DNA of 64,000 bases from Ruminococcus flavefaciens ND2009. Lineage in GTDB: Bacteria; Bacillota; Clostridia; Oscillospirales; Ruminococcaceae. The position numbers and the translations under genes are program-made. The stretch covers positions 199,178-263,177 of the forward strand of contig NZ_KK211349.1 of the NCBI RefSeq assembly GCF_000621785.1, read 5' to 3'. Under the pieces are notes generated by a model. The model saw only the letters and a list, made by a program, of their open reading frames with translations, was not told where the DNA came from and ran no database searches. This document shows positions 15,914 through 24,884 of this stretch, one piece after another. The first letter of the stretch is position 1, and the number at the start of each line of letters is the position of its first letter.

Positions 15914-18553
15914 ATGAAGCATTATCTTGAAACCACCGATGCTGTCCTCAAAGAGGTAGACAGCTCCGCTTCGGGACTTACTGCGGAAGAAGCCGCAAAA
16001 AGACTTGCAGCCACAGGAAAGAACAAGCTTGACGAGCCGCCCAAGCCTACGCTGCTTGCAAGGTTCATAGAGCAGTTCAAGAACCCCATGATAATCGTGC
16101 TTATCGCAGCCGCTGTAATATCGGCTGTAACAGGCATTATCTCAGAGGGCAGGCTTGAAGCTGATGTGTTCATAATCCTTTTCGTAGTGCTGGCGAACGC
16201 TGTTCTCGGCGTATATCAGGAGAACAAGGCTGAGTCAGCCATAGAGGCGCTCCAGGCAATGAGTGCCGCACAGAGCAAGGTTTACCGCTCGGGTGAGCTT
16301 CTCGTTATCCCCAGCTCAGACCTTGTCCCCGGTGATGTCATAACCCTTGAGGCAGGCGACAATGTTCCTGCTGACTGCCGTATACTGGAAGCCGCTGCCC
16401 TCAAGGCTGAGGAGTCGGCGCTGACAGGTGAGAGCGTTCCCTCCGAGAAGGACAGCCGTGTCCTCGAAGGCGAGGATGTGCCTCTCGGCGACAGAAAGAA
16501 TATGCTCTACATGGGCAGCAGCATCGCCTACGGACGTGCCGAAGCCGTTGTAGTCGCAACAGGCATGAAGACCGAGATGGGTAAGATCGCAGGCGCTATC
16601 GCAGAAGCCGATGACGATGAGACCCCTCTCCAGAAGAGCCTGGATCAGCTCAGTAAGATACTCTCTATCGCAGTTCTCATTATCTGCGTTATCATTCTCG
16701 GACTCAACATCGTTCAGATGCTTGTGAAGAACGGCACCATCACACTTCCCGGCTTCCTTGAGTCCTTCATGATCGCTGTAAGCCTTGCAGTTGCCGCTAT
16801 CCCCGAGGGTCTGGCTGCGGTAGTTACCGTAGTTCTCTCCATCGGCGTTACCAATATGTCAAAGCGCGGAGCTATCATACGCCGCCTTACAGCCGTTGAG
16901 GCTCTGGGCTGCGCACAGGTCATCTGCTCCGATAAGACAGGTACTCTCACACAGAACAAGATGACCGTCGTTCATGAGAACACAGACGACAAGGAGCTCC
17001 TTGCAAAGGCTATGGCGCTCTGCTGTGACGCTCAGCTCAATTCCGACGATACGGTTACAGGTGAGCCCACAGAGGCTGCTCTGGTGGCTTATGCACACAA
17101 GTGCGGACTTAAAAAGTACGAGCTTGAGGCTGCAACTCCCCGTGTGGCAGAGGCTCCCTTCGATTCACTGAGAAAGATGATGACAACTGTTCACAAGACC
17201 GAAAAGGGCTTTGTACAGTACACCAAGGGCGCTCCCGATGAGGTGCTGAAAAACTGCACACACATGGTCAAGGAGGGCGGCGTCCGCATAATGACCGAGT
17301 CCGACAGACTTGAGATACTCCGCCGCAACAAGGAAATGGCAGACCAGGCTCTGAGAGTCCTCCTTGCAGCTTACCGCGAGTATGACGAGATCCCCGATGA
17401 TATATCACCCGAGGGTCTGGAGCATGACCTTATCTACATCGGCATGACAGGCATGATCGACCCCGTTCGTCCCGAGGTAAAGGACGCTATCGGTCTCTGC
17501 CGCACAGCGGGAATACGTCCCGTAATGATAACAGGCGACCACAGGGATACAGCTGTTGCTATCGCTAAGGAGCTGGGTATCCTTGAAGAAGGTCAGCAGG
17601 CTCTCACAGGCGCAGAGCTCTCAAAGATCCCCGATGACGAGTTCAACGCTCACGTTGAGGATTACAGCGTTTATGCCCGTGTACAGCCCGAGCACAAGGT
17701 TCGTATCGTAAACGCATGGCGCAAGAAGGGCATGACCACTGCCATGACAGGCGACGGCGTAAACGATGCTCCCTCTATCAAGAGTGCCGACATCGGCGTT
17801 GGTATGGGTATCACAGGTACCGACGTTACCAAGAACGTTGCTGACATGGTCCTCACCGATGACAACTTCGCAACTATCGTAGGCGCTGTCGAGGAAGGCA
17901 GACGTATCTATGACAATATCCGCAAGGCAATACAGTTCCTGCTCTCCAGCAATCTCAGCGAGGTGCTCTGTATCCTCGTCGCTACACTGGGTCTTGCAGG
18001 ACTTACAGACGGTTCATTCGTAATATTCAACCCAGTACACCTGCTCTGGATAAACCTCATCTCAGACTGCTTCCCCGCTATCGCGCTGGGTATGGAGCCT
18101 GCCGAGGACGGAATAATGTCCAGAAAGCCCAGAAGCAGCAACTCACACATCTTCTCTGACGGTCTGGGAATAAACCTGCTCTGGCAGGGCACTGTTATCG
18201 CAGCTCTTACCCTTGTTTCCTACGTTATCGGCTATCAGAGCGAGGGACACGGCGCAGGCATGACAATGGCATTCATCACCCTCTGCGTATGCGAGATGAT
18301 ACACGCATGGAACATGAGAAGCCTCAAGGGCTCTGTCTTCACCATGAAGAAGCACAACATCGTGCTCATCGGAGCTATCCTGCTTTCAGCTGTACTGACA
18401 ATACCCGTACTCTTTATCCCTGCACTGAGAAATATCTTCTCACTGTCAGCGCTTTCGGGTATGAACTACCTTTACGCATTCCTTGCAGGTTTCTGCATAC
18501 TTCCTATCGTTGAGATAGTAAAGTGCTTCCAGAGAGCAGCTTCAAAGAAGTAA
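15914..18553 (+). CDS. Cation-translocating P-type ATPase, calcium (PMCA/SERCA-like, IIA/IIB) type
   Basis: An 879-residue membrane pump, probably exporting Ca2+. An N-terminal cation-ATPase domain (1-60) precedes ten predicted membrane helices. The actuator TGES motif is at about 172 and the phosphorylated Asp340 lies in CSDKTGTLTQN. The hinge is TGDGVNDAPSIKSADIGV (about 612). Helix M4 carries AAIPEGLAAVVT and M6 has NLISDCFPAIALGMEP, both typical of calcium pumps. Length is normal and all catalytic motifs are intact. GGAGG lies upstream of the ATG. It is transcribed alone from the promoter at 15796. Confidence 0.95.
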   Translation: MKHYLETTDAVLKEVDSSASGLTAEEAAKRLAATGKNKLDEPPKPTLLARFIEQFKNPMIIVLIAAAVISAVTGIISEGRLEADVFIILFVVLANAVLGVYQENKAESAIEALQAMSAAQSKVYRSGELLVIPSSDLVPGDVITLEAGDNVPADCRILEAAALKAEESALTGESVPSEKDSRVLEGEDVPLGDRKNMLYMGSSIAYGRAEAVVVATGMKTEMGKIAGAIAEADDDETPLQKSLDQLSKILSIAVLIICVIILGLNIVQMLVKNGTITLPGFLESFMIAVSLAVAAIPEGLAAVVTVVLSIGVTNMSKRGAIIRRLTAVEALGCAQVICSDKTGTLTQNKMTVVHENTDDKELLAKAMALCCDAQLNSDDTVTGEPTEAALVAYAHKCGLKKYELEAATPRVAEAPFDSLRKMMTTVHKTEKGFVQYTKGAPDEVLKNCTHMVKEGGVRIMTESDRLEILRRNKEMADQALRVLLAAYREYDEIPDDISPEGLEHDLIYIGMTGMIDPVRPEVKDAIGLCRTAGIRPVMITGDHRDTAVAIAKELGILEEGQQALTGAELSKIPDDEFNAHVEDYSVYARVQPEHKVRIVNAWRKKGMTTAMTGDGVNDAPSIKSADIGVGMGITGTDVTKNVADMVLTDDNFATIVGAVEEGRRIYDNIRKAIQFLLSSNLSEVLCILVATLGLAGLTDGSFVIFNPVHLLWINLISDCFPAIALGMEPAEDGIMSRKPRSSNSHIFSDGLGINLLWQGTVIAALTLVSYVIGYQSEGHGAGMTMAFITLCVCEMIHAWNMRSLKGSVFTMKKHNIVLIGAILLSAVLTIPVLFIPALRNIFSLSALSGMNYLYAFLAGFCILPIVEIVKCFQRAASKK

Positions 18554-18611
18554 GCAGTGAGGCGAAAGTATGAGCGCCAGCTCCCAACGAAATATATAAC
18601 ATAATATCATT

Positions 18612-18689
18612 GTAGGGGACGGCGTCCCCGACGACCCTTAAATGTAATCAAAATAACGGGCTGTCGAGGACGCCAGCCCCTGCTTTTTT
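18612..18689. repeat. Short palindromic element carrying the MITE end module
   Basis: GTAGGGGACGGCGTCC near the left pairs imperfectly with GGACGCCAGCCCCTGC on the right, followed by TTTTTT on the plus strand. The left arm is the same module found just inside the 300-bp element (7833-7858) and in the palindrome at 44241-44330. It may also terminate the ATPase transcript. Confidence 0.7.
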
Positions 18690-18738
18690 ATCCGCGTCAG
18701 CGGACAAAATAATTATGAATTGAACAGGAGGTTTTGCT

Positions 18739-19248
18739 ATGAGACTTAGACCATACGTCCACAGCCGTGACTTTGACGCTATAAAGAAATGGGTCACCGA
18801 TGAACGCACCAACGCCATGTGGAGCGCAAACCACGCTCCCTTTCCCATGGAAAAGGACGCCTTCAGCGATTTCCTTACGGCTATGTATGATAAACACGGC
18901 GACTGTCCCTTTGTTGCCGCAACGGACGAGGGAGAGACAGTGGGTTTTATATGTACTTCCATTAGCACCGACAGCAATGAGGCGATGCTTGCCTTTGTCA
19001 TAGTGGACCCTGCTCAGCGGGGCAAGGGCTATGGCAGGGAGATGATAGAGCTTGCCGCAAGGTACTGCTTTGAGATACTGAATGCGGAGGCGGTTCAGCT
19101 CAACGTGTTCACCGTCAACGAGAGAGCCCGTAAATGCTACGAGAGCGCAGGCTTTACCGAGAGGCATACAACTCCCGACGCCTTCCCCTTCGGCGACGAG
19201 CTGTGGGGCAGATGCAATATGGTGAAAAAGAAGCAGCTCAGTTTTTAG
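18739..19248 (+). CDS. GNAT family N-acetyltransferase
   Basis: A 169-residue cytoplasmic acetyltransferase. The acetyl-CoA pyrophosphate loop is clear at VDPAQRGKGYGREM (about 93-106), preceded by the beta strand AMLAFVIV and followed by NERARKCYESAGF, a motif of the RimJ/RimL-like subgroup. AGGAGG lies 8 bases before the ATG. The substrate is not predictable. No promoter was recognised; it follows a repeat element and may have its own start within 18690-18738. Confidence 0.9.
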   Translation: MRLRPYVHSRDFDAIKKWVTDERTNAMWSANHAPFPMEKDAFSDFLTAMYDKHGDCPFVAATDEGETVGFICTSISTDSNEAMLAFVIVDPAQRGKGYGREMIELAARYCFEILNAEAVQLNVFTVNERARKCYESAGFTERHTTPDAFPFGDELWGRCNMVKKKQLSF

Positions 19249-19342
19249 GGAGCACTCGTACAGAAGCTTTACGGGTGATATTGAGGGAAACCTTTTGAAA
19301 AAGGTTTCTTCCCCGATAATTACGCATAAGCTGCTATATGAG

Positions 19343-19372
19343 TACAGCGGTCATGCCCGCTGTATTTTTTTT
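19343..19372 (+). terminator. Rho-independent terminator after the GNAT gene
   Basis: ACAGCGG/CCGCTGT stem followed by ATTTTTTTT. A second stem without a T-run (GAAACCTTTT/AAGGTTTC) lies near 19288-19311. Confidence 0.8.
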
Positions 19373-19411
19373 GGAACTATGCACTTTTCACTGACAACTA
19401 TCCGTTATGGG

Positions 19412-19440
19412 TTGAAATATTATTACATATGTGGTATAAT
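19412..19440 (+). promoter_or_regulatory. Sigma-A promoter of the SdpI-family gene
   Basis: TTGAAA (19412-19417), 17-bp spacer, TATAAT (19435-19440). Confidence 0.82.
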
Positions 19441-19478
19441 CAATAAAATGGGCAAATTATAATCAAAGGTGATACATA

Positions 19479-19847
19479 ATGGAAATTATTATTATAGTCA
19501 ACCTCATAACTTCACTTACAATACTCATTGGAGGCTGCTGCATGAAAAAATATGCTTCATCTCCTGTCGATTATACAATAGGATTCAAAACAAAAAGATC
19601 AATGGCAAGCAACGAAGCATGGTATTTTGCCAATAACAAATGCGGCAGTATATGGCTCGCTATAGGAGCAGCAGGCTTTGTCCTGACTTTAGCTGCATTT
19701 TTTCTTATCCACCCCGATCTAAGCAGTATTTCAGGCGATCATACTCAGTTTTTTCTGCTTATACTGCAAAGCGCAGCGATCATTTTTTCATTGATACTTA
19801 CTGAAAATCAGTTAAAGAAGAAATTTGACATAAATGAAAAGAAATGA
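19479..19847 (+). CDS. SdpI family membrane protein
   Basis: A 122-residue protein with three hydrophobic segments (about 3-22, 60-80, 90-108). Between the first two lies IGFKTKRSMASNEAWYFANN, which matches the conserved core of SdpI/YhfL proteins (IGxRTxxS...W..A). Bacillus SdpI is an immunity protein against the SdpC toxin, but most family members lack a toxin partner, and none is seen here. Base composition is visibly more AT-rich than in neighbouring genes, which hints at a different history. It is promoted at 19412 and ends 89 bp before nadA. Confidence 0.82.
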   Translation: MEIIIIVNLITSLTILIGGCCMKKYASSPVDYTIGFKTKRSMASNEAWYFANNKCGSIWLAIGAAGFVLTLAAFFLIHPDLSSISGDHTQFFLLILQSAAIIFSLILTENQLKKKFDINEKK

Positions 19848-19936
19848 TAAGTTCAAAAAGACATAATGTTGATCTAAAATCACAGAAAACGCCGTCTGCG
19901 GCATTCCGTGTAATTAAAATGAGAGGAAGTAAAACC

Positions 19937-20869
19937 ATGACCGTAAGAGAATTACAGGACAAGATAATAAAGCTGAAAAAGGAGACAAATACAGCTATAC
20001 TCGCTCACTGCTACCAGGCAAGAGAGATATGCGAGATCGCAGACTTCGTGGGTGACAGCTATAAGCTCAGCGTTGACGCAAAAAATATCGCTGAGGAAAA
20101 TATCCTTTTCTGCGGAGTCCACTTCATGGCTGAGACCGCAAAGATGCTCTCGCCTCAGAAGCGTGTATTCCTTTCCAACAGGCACGCAGGCTGCCCCATG
20201 GCTGAGCAGATGGACAGGGAAATGATAAGCGCTGTCCGCGAGATGGAGCCTGACCGCACTGTTGTGGCTTACATCAACACTACTGCCGCGCTCAAGACCG
20301 TTTGCGATGTCTGCGTTACCTCCTCAAGCGCTCTGCGTATCGTGAGAGCTCTCGACACTGACAAGATACTCTTCATTCCCGACTGCAATCTGGGAGATTA
20401 TATAAAGAGACAGTGCCCCGAAAAGGATATAAAGCTCCTTCAGGGCGGCTGCCCCACTCACGCAAGGATAACTCCCAAGGAGGTACTGGCTGCAAAGGAG
20501 GAGCACCCCGATGCTCTCTTCCTTGTTCACCCCGAGTGTACTCCCAAGGTGGTAGAGCTGGCTGACTATGTGGGCTCCACCACAGGTATCATGGACTATG
20601 CAAAGAAGTCCGACAAGAAGGAGTTCATCATTGGAACTGAAAATTCCATCGTAGAGCATTTGCAGTATGACTGCCCCGGAAAGAAATTCTATCCCGTCAG
20701 CCGTGACCTCGTCTGTCACAACATGAAGCTCACCACTCTCCCCGATATTTACAACACTCTCGTCAGTATCGGCGGCGGAGACGGCGACGCCTTCGAGATA
20801 CTCATGGACGATGAGCTCATCGCTCAGGCAAGAAAGTGCATAGATGAAATGATAAGGCTGGGCGGCTGA
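19937..20869 (+). CDS. nadA: Quinolinate synthase NadA
   Basis: A 310-residue [4Fe-4S] enzyme that condenses iminoaspartate with dihydroxyacetone phosphate in de novo NAD synthesis. Family motifs include AHCYQAREICEIADFVGDSY, FCGVHFMAETAKML, NTTAALKTVCDVCVTSS, FIPDCNLGDYI, GGCPTHARI and VHPECTPKV, with the cluster cysteines in place. The ATG at 19937 is chosen over an upstream frame-open start (19844) because it has GAGAGGAAG before it and gives the usual length. nadB and nadC are not in the window. hydE follows one base after the stop, so the two are co-transcribed. Confidence 0.96.
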   Translation: MTVRELQDKIIKLKKETNTAILAHCYQAREICEIADFVGDSYKLSVDAKNIAEENILFCGVHFMAETAKMLSPQKRVFLSNRHAGCPMAEQMDREMISAVREMEPDRTVVAYINTTAALKTVCDVCVTSSSALRIVRALDTDKILFIPDCNLGDYIKRQCPEKDIKLLQGGCPTHARITPKEVLAAKEEHPDALFLVHPECTPKVVELADYVGSTTGIMDYAKKSDKKEFIIGTENSIVEHLQYDCPGKKFYPVSRDLVCHNMKLTTLPDIYNTLVSIGGGDGDAFEILMDDELIAQARKCIDEMIRLGG

Positions 20870-20870
20870 T

Positions 20871-21905
20871 ATGACGGAACTTGTCGAAAAACTTTACAAT
20901 GCGGGAGACCTCTCCGACAGCGAGCTGAAAGCTCTCATTGAGACCGATGACAGTGAGACTGCGGAGCTCATGCGCAGATACGCCGATGAGACAAGACAGA
21001 AAAGCTACGGAAAAAAGGTCTTTCTCAGGGGACTTATCGAGGTCTCAAGCTATTGCAGGAATGACTGCCTTTACTGCGGTATCCGCCGCAGCAACAAGGA
21101 GGCTGACCGCTACCGCCTCTCCCGCGAGGAGATAATGAGCTGCTGCGAAAACGGCTACGGACTGGGCTTCCGTACATTCGTCATGCAGGGCGGCGAGGAC
21201 AGCTTCTTCACCGATGACTTCATGTGCTCGGTAATATCGGAAATAAAGGAAAAATATCCCGACTGCGCTGTTACACTGTCCCTGGGCGAGCGCTCCTACG
21301 ACAGCTACAGGCGCATGAAGGAAGCAGGTGCGGACAGATACCTGCTCCGCCACGAAGCCGCCTCAGAGGAGCTGTATTCAAAGCTCCACCCTGCGGAGAT
21401 GAGTCTTGCCCACCGCAAGGAATGTCTCTTCCAGCTCCGCGAGCTGGGCTATCAGGTAGGTGCAGGCTTCATGGTAGGCGCTCCCTATCAGACCACGGAC
21501 CACATCATCGCGGACCTGCGCTTCCTTCAGGAGCTGCGTCCCCAGATGATAGGAATAGGCCCCTTTGTGCCCCACCATAACACGCCCTTTGCGGAGGAGA
21601 GCGGAGGCACTCTCGCACTGACCCTGAGACTTCTGGGCATACTCAGGCTCATGTTCCCAAAGGTGCTGCTGCCTGCCACCACTGCCCTTGGCACTATCGC
21701 TCCCAACGGAAGGGAGCTGGGGCTGAAAACAGGCTGCAACGTCGTTATGCCCAATCTCTCGCCTGTAAAGGTGAGGAAGAAATACGACCTGTACGACAAC
21801 AAGATATGTACGGGCGAGGAAGCCGCCGAATGCCGCGGCTGCCTGCAAAGACGGATAGAGTCCGCAGGCTATGAGGTTTCCGCCGAGCGTGGAGACTGCA
21901 TATAA
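20871..21905 (+). CDS. hydE: [FeFe]-hydrogenase maturase HydE (radical SAM)
   Basis: A 344-residue radical SAM enzyme that helps build the H-cluster of [FeFe] hydrogenase. The CxxxCxxC motif is in SSYCRNDCLYCGIRRSN (about 61-68), followed by the family pattern YRLSREEIMSCCENGYGLGFRTFVMQGGED and IGPFVPHHNTPF. A C-terminal Cys-rich segment ECRGCLQRR is present. The pairing with nadA is tight, which may simply group Fe-S enzymes. hydF and hydG are not in the window. Confidence 0.95.
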   Translation: MTELVEKLYNAGDLSDSELKALIETDDSETAELMRRYADETRQKSYGKKVFLRGLIEVSSYCRNDCLYCGIRRSNKEADRYRLSREEIMSCCENGYGLGFRTFVMQGGEDSFFTDDFMCSVISEIKEKYPDCAVTLSLGERSYDSYRRMKEAGADRYLLRHEAASEELYSKLHPAEMSLAHRKECLFQLRELGYQVGAGFMVGAPYQTTDHIIADLRFLQELRPQMIGIGPFVPHHNTPFAEESGGTLALTLRLLGILRLMFPKVLLPATTALGTIAPNGRELGLKTGCNVVMPNLSPVKVRKKYDLYDNKICTGEEAAECRGCLQRRIESAGYEVSAERGDCI

Positions 21906-21932
21906 GCCATTAGCCGTCAGCTGTCAGCCCTA

Positions 21933-21962
21933 TTGCTGACAAGGCTTTATAACAAATAAAAT
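21933..21962 (+). promoter_or_regulatory. Possible promoter of the four-paralogue array
   Basis: TTGCTG (21933-21938), 18-bp spacer, TAAAAT (21957-21962) in the 85-bp gap after hydE. Moderate match; read-through from hydE is also possible. Confidence 0.4.
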
Positions 21963-21990
21963 ATATACTTCGATCCAAGGAGAATAAAAC

Positions 21991-22935
21991 ATGAGAGTTC
22001 GTTTCCACCTTCCCGATTTCTCGGGTAATTTCAAGCTCAATCTCCTCTTTGCGGAAATGCTCAGGCACCGTCCCGAATTCTTCCGCGAGGGCGTGGAGAT
22101 AGCTTCATTCTACGGTGTGTTCCCGCCCTCCATCTGGAACGGCGGCAGAACTCAGGGAGGAGTCTGTGACAAGACCTTCGTAAAGCAGGTCATCAAGACC
22201 TTCAACGAGAGAGGCATACCCCTGAGATTTACCTTCACAAACCCTGCACTTGAGAAAAAGCACCTCAGCGACCCCTTCTGCAACATGGTGCTGAATATGG
22301 CGAACAACGGTCTCAACGAGGCTATCGTGATGTCCCCCATACTGGAGGACTATATCCGCAGGAATTTCCCCGACTACAAGCTTACCAGCTCCACCTGCAA
22401 GCGCCTTGATACACTTGAGGGACTTCTGGGCGAGCTGGAAAAGGATTACCATATAGTTGTAATGGACTATGACCTGAACAACCGCTTTGAGCTCCTTGAA
22501 AAGATACCCATGGAGTACAGACCCCGTATCGAGTTCCTTTCAAATGCCTGCTGCGAGCCGGGATGTCCCAGGCGCTCTGCCCATTATCACTCCATAGGCG
22601 TCCAGCAGATAGCCTATAACGAGCATATAAAGAAGTACCCCAATCTCCCCTTCAATGTGGAGAAGTACGACCCCGACCACTTCCGCGACTGCCCCTACTC
22701 ACAGAGAGGTATCTTCGAGATAAGAAGCCTCCGCACACATATCTCCCCCGAAGATATATGGGAGAAGTATGTGCCCATGGGCTTTGAGCAGTTCAAGATA
22801 GAGGGAAGGACTGCAAGTCCCATAAATGTGCTGGAAACATATATGTATTACATGGCAAAGCCCGAATGCCGCGACGAAGCAAGGTTCACCCTGCTGAAGA
22901 CCATGGAGAATTCGGGCGCTCTGTCATTCAAGTAA
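21991..22935 (+). CDS. Cys-rich protein with peptidase U32-like motifs, paralogue 1 of 4
   Basis: A 314-residue soluble protein, first of four tandem paralogues. The sequence ends its core with MGFEQFKIEGRTA, like the KIEGR motif of U32 (collagenase-like) TIM-barrel proteins. IEFLSNACCEPGCPRR resembles the Cys-rich signature of that superfamily. Six cysteines are conserved in all four copies: 59, 97, 136 (SSTCKRL), 188 and 192 (CxPxC), and 234. The last four are plausible [4Fe-4S] ligands, as in UbiU/UbiV, TrhP and RlhA. AAGGAG precedes the ATG. I do not recognise a named family; U32 relatedness is inferred from motifs. The gene starts an operon with 11-15 bp gaps. Confidence 0.85.
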   Translation: MRVRFHLPDFSGNFKLNLLFAEMLRHRPEFFREGVEIASFYGVFPPSIWNGGRTQGGVCDKTFVKQVIKTFNERGIPLRFTFTNPALEKKHLSDPFCNMVLNMANNGLNEAIVMSPILEDYIRRNFPDYKLTSSTCKRLDTLEGLLGELEKDYHIVVMDYDLNNRFELLEKIPMEYRPRIEFLSNACCEPGCPRRSAHYHSIGVQQIAYNEHIKKYPNLPFNVEKYDPDHFRDCPYSQRGIFEIRSLRTHISPEDIWEKYVPMGFEQFKIEGRTASPINVLETYMYYMAKPECRDEARFTLLKTMENSGALSFK

Positions 22936-22946
22936 GGAGGATAATC

Positions 22947-23903
22947 ATGCGAGTTAGATTTCATCTCCCTGATTTTACGGAGCATTTCCGCTTTAATCTC
23001 GTCTTTGCGCATATGCTGAAAAACCGCCCCGACTACTTCCGCGAGGGCGTTGAGATAGCTTCATTCTACGGAGCCTTCCCCCCGTCACTGTGGAACGGCG
23101 GAAGAACTATCGGCGGTCAGTGCGACGAGAGCTTCGTCAAGGGCGTCATCAAGACCTTCAACGACCTTGGTATCCCGCTGAGATTTACCTTCACCAACCC
23201 CGTTCTGAAAGAGGAGCACCTCTATGACCCCTTCTGCAACAGAGTAATGGAGCTTGCCAACAACGGCTTCAACGAGGTCATCGTAAATTCTCCCCTGCTG
23301 GAGGACTATATCCGCAAGACCTACCCCGACTATAAGCTGACAAGCTCTACCTGCAAGCGCCTTGACACCGAGGAGGGCTTCCTTGATGAGCTGAAAAAGG
23401 ACTATAACATCGTGGTCATGGACTATGACCTGAACAATAAATTCGACATTCTTGAAAAGGTGCCCATGGAGGACAGACCCCGTATCGAGTTCCTGTCAAA
23501 CGCCTGCTGCAACCCGAAATGTCCCAACCGCAAGCTGGAATATGACCTTATCGGCGAGCAGATGATATACTACAACAAGCACCTTCAGGAGCACCCCGAG
23601 CTTCCCTTTGACATCAATGACTACACCGAGCGCAATGTCAACAAGCTAATACACTGCAACTGCCGCCAGCGCACACTCTATGAGATAAAGGACCTGTCCA
23701 CACATATCTCTCCCGACGCTATCTGGGGCAAGTATGCTCCCATGGGCTTCGAGCAGTTCAAGATAGAGGGAAGGACTGCGGGCAATCTCTACCTCATAGA
23801 CATCTATATGTACTACATGACAAAGCCCGAATGCCGCGATGAGGCAAGAATGATGTTCTTCTACAACCTGGACGCCAACGGCGTTATCCAATACGAAAGA
23901 TAA
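22947..23903 (+). CDS. Cys-rich protein with peptidase U32-like motifs, paralogue 2 of 4
   Basis: A 318-residue paralogue, closely similar along its whole length to copy 1 (MRVRFHLPDF start; FREGVEIASFYGAFPPSLWN; GIPLRFTFTNP; DYKLTSSTCKRLD; MGFEQFKIEGRTA). The CxPxC site is NACCNPKCPNR and the later Cys lies in IHCNCRQR, giving one extra Cys. The ATG at 22947 has AAGGAGG upstream and lies 11 bp after copy 1; the open frame extends back to 22866 into copy 1, but that is not a start. Copies 1 and 2 look the most alike by eye. Function unknown. Confidence 0.85.
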   Translation: MRVRFHLPDFTEHFRFNLVFAHMLKNRPDYFREGVEIASFYGAFPPSLWNGGRTIGGQCDESFVKGVIKTFNDLGIPLRFTFTNPVLKEEHLYDPFCNRVMELANNGFNEVIVNSPLLEDYIRKTYPDYKLTSSTCKRLDTEEGFLDELKKDYNIVVMDYDLNNKFDILEKVPMEDRPRIEFLSNACCNPKCPNRKLEYDLIGEQMIYYNKHLQEHPELPFDINDYTERNVNKLIHCNCRQRTLYEIKDLSTHISPDAIWGKYAPMGFEQFKIEGRTAGNLYLIDIYMYYMTKPECRDEARMMFFYNLDANGVIQYER

Positions 23904-23915
23904 GGAGGCGCTATC

Positions 23916-24872
23916 ATGAGAGCAAGATTTCATCTTCCGGGACTGACACAGAATTTCTCCTTCAATCTCATATTTGCACACTTTATGAAGAACTGTCCCC
24001 ACTATTTCCGCGAGGGCGTGGAGATAGCCTCATTCTACGGGATATTTCCCCCTGCTGTATGGAACGGCGGAAGACCCGTGAGCGGCAGGTGCGACGAGAG
24101 CTTCATAAAACAGGTCATTTCTGCCTTCAATGGTCTGGGCATACCTGTACGCCTTACCTTCACAAATCCCTGTATCACAGAGGACCTCCTCAAGGACCCC
24201 TTCTGCAACAGGCTCCTGGAGCTGGCTTACAATGACCTCAATGAGATAATCGTAAATTCACCGCTGCTGGAAGACTATATCCGTGACAAGTACCCCAACT
24301 ACAAGCTGACAAGCTCTACCTGCAAGCGCCTTGACACCATTGACGGTCCCATAGGCGAGCTGAAAAAGGACTACAGCATTGTTGTGCTTGACTATGACCT
24401 GAACAATCAGTTCGACCAGCTTGAGAAGATACCACAGGAGGACAGGAGCAGATGTGAGATACTCTGCAACACCCTCTGCAATCCAAAGTGCAAGATGCGT
24501 AAGGAGCATTACAGGCTCATAGGCGAGTATTCCATCGCCTATAATGAATATGTCAACAGCGGCACCACCAAGCCCTTTGACATCAATGACTACTACGAGA
24601 TAAACGAGACCAATGTCATAAACTGCGGCTGTTTCTCGCGAAATGCCTACGATATAAGAAAGCTCCCCACCCATGTGAGCCCCGATGACATCTGGGAGAA
24701 GTATCTCCCCATGGGCTTTGAGCAGTTCAAGCTTGAGGGCAGGACAGCAGGAAGGATATTCCTCACCGAGAACTACCTCTACTACATGGTGAAGCCCGAG
24801 TGCCGCGATGAAGCCCGTCTCATGCTCCTCTACAATCTGGAGCGCAACGGCATTATCCGCGTGGACAAATAA
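23916..24872 (+). CDS. Cys-rich protein with peptidase U32-like motifs, paralogue 3 of 4
   Basis: A 318-residue paralogue with the same frame of motifs: MRARFHLPGL start, YKLTSSTCKRLD, ILCNTLCNPKCKMR and INCGCFSR for the shared cysteines, then MGFEQFKLEGRTA. It is the most diverged in the middle (N-G-L-G-I-P-V-R; DYDLNNQFDQ) and carries an additional cysteine before the CxPxC site. AAGGAGG precedes the ATG, 12 bp after copy 2. All six array-wide cysteines are retained, arguing that it is functional rather than decaying. Confidence 0.85.
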   Translation: MRARFHLPGLTQNFSFNLIFAHFMKNCPHYFREGVEIASFYGIFPPAVWNGGRPVSGRCDESFIKQVISAFNGLGIPVRLTFTNPCITEDLLKDPFCNRLLELAYNDLNEIIVNSPLLEDYIRDKYPNYKLTSSTCKRLDTIDGPIGELKKDYSIVVLDYDLNNQFDQLEKIPQEDRSRCEILCNTLCNPKCKMRKEHYRLIGEYSIAYNEYVNSGTTKPFDINDYYEINETNVINCGCFSRNAYDIRKLPTHVSPDDIWEKYLPMGFEQFKLEGRTAGRIFLTENYLYYMVKPECRDEARLMLLYNLERNGIIRVDK

Positions 24873-24884
24873 GGGGTGGAAACT

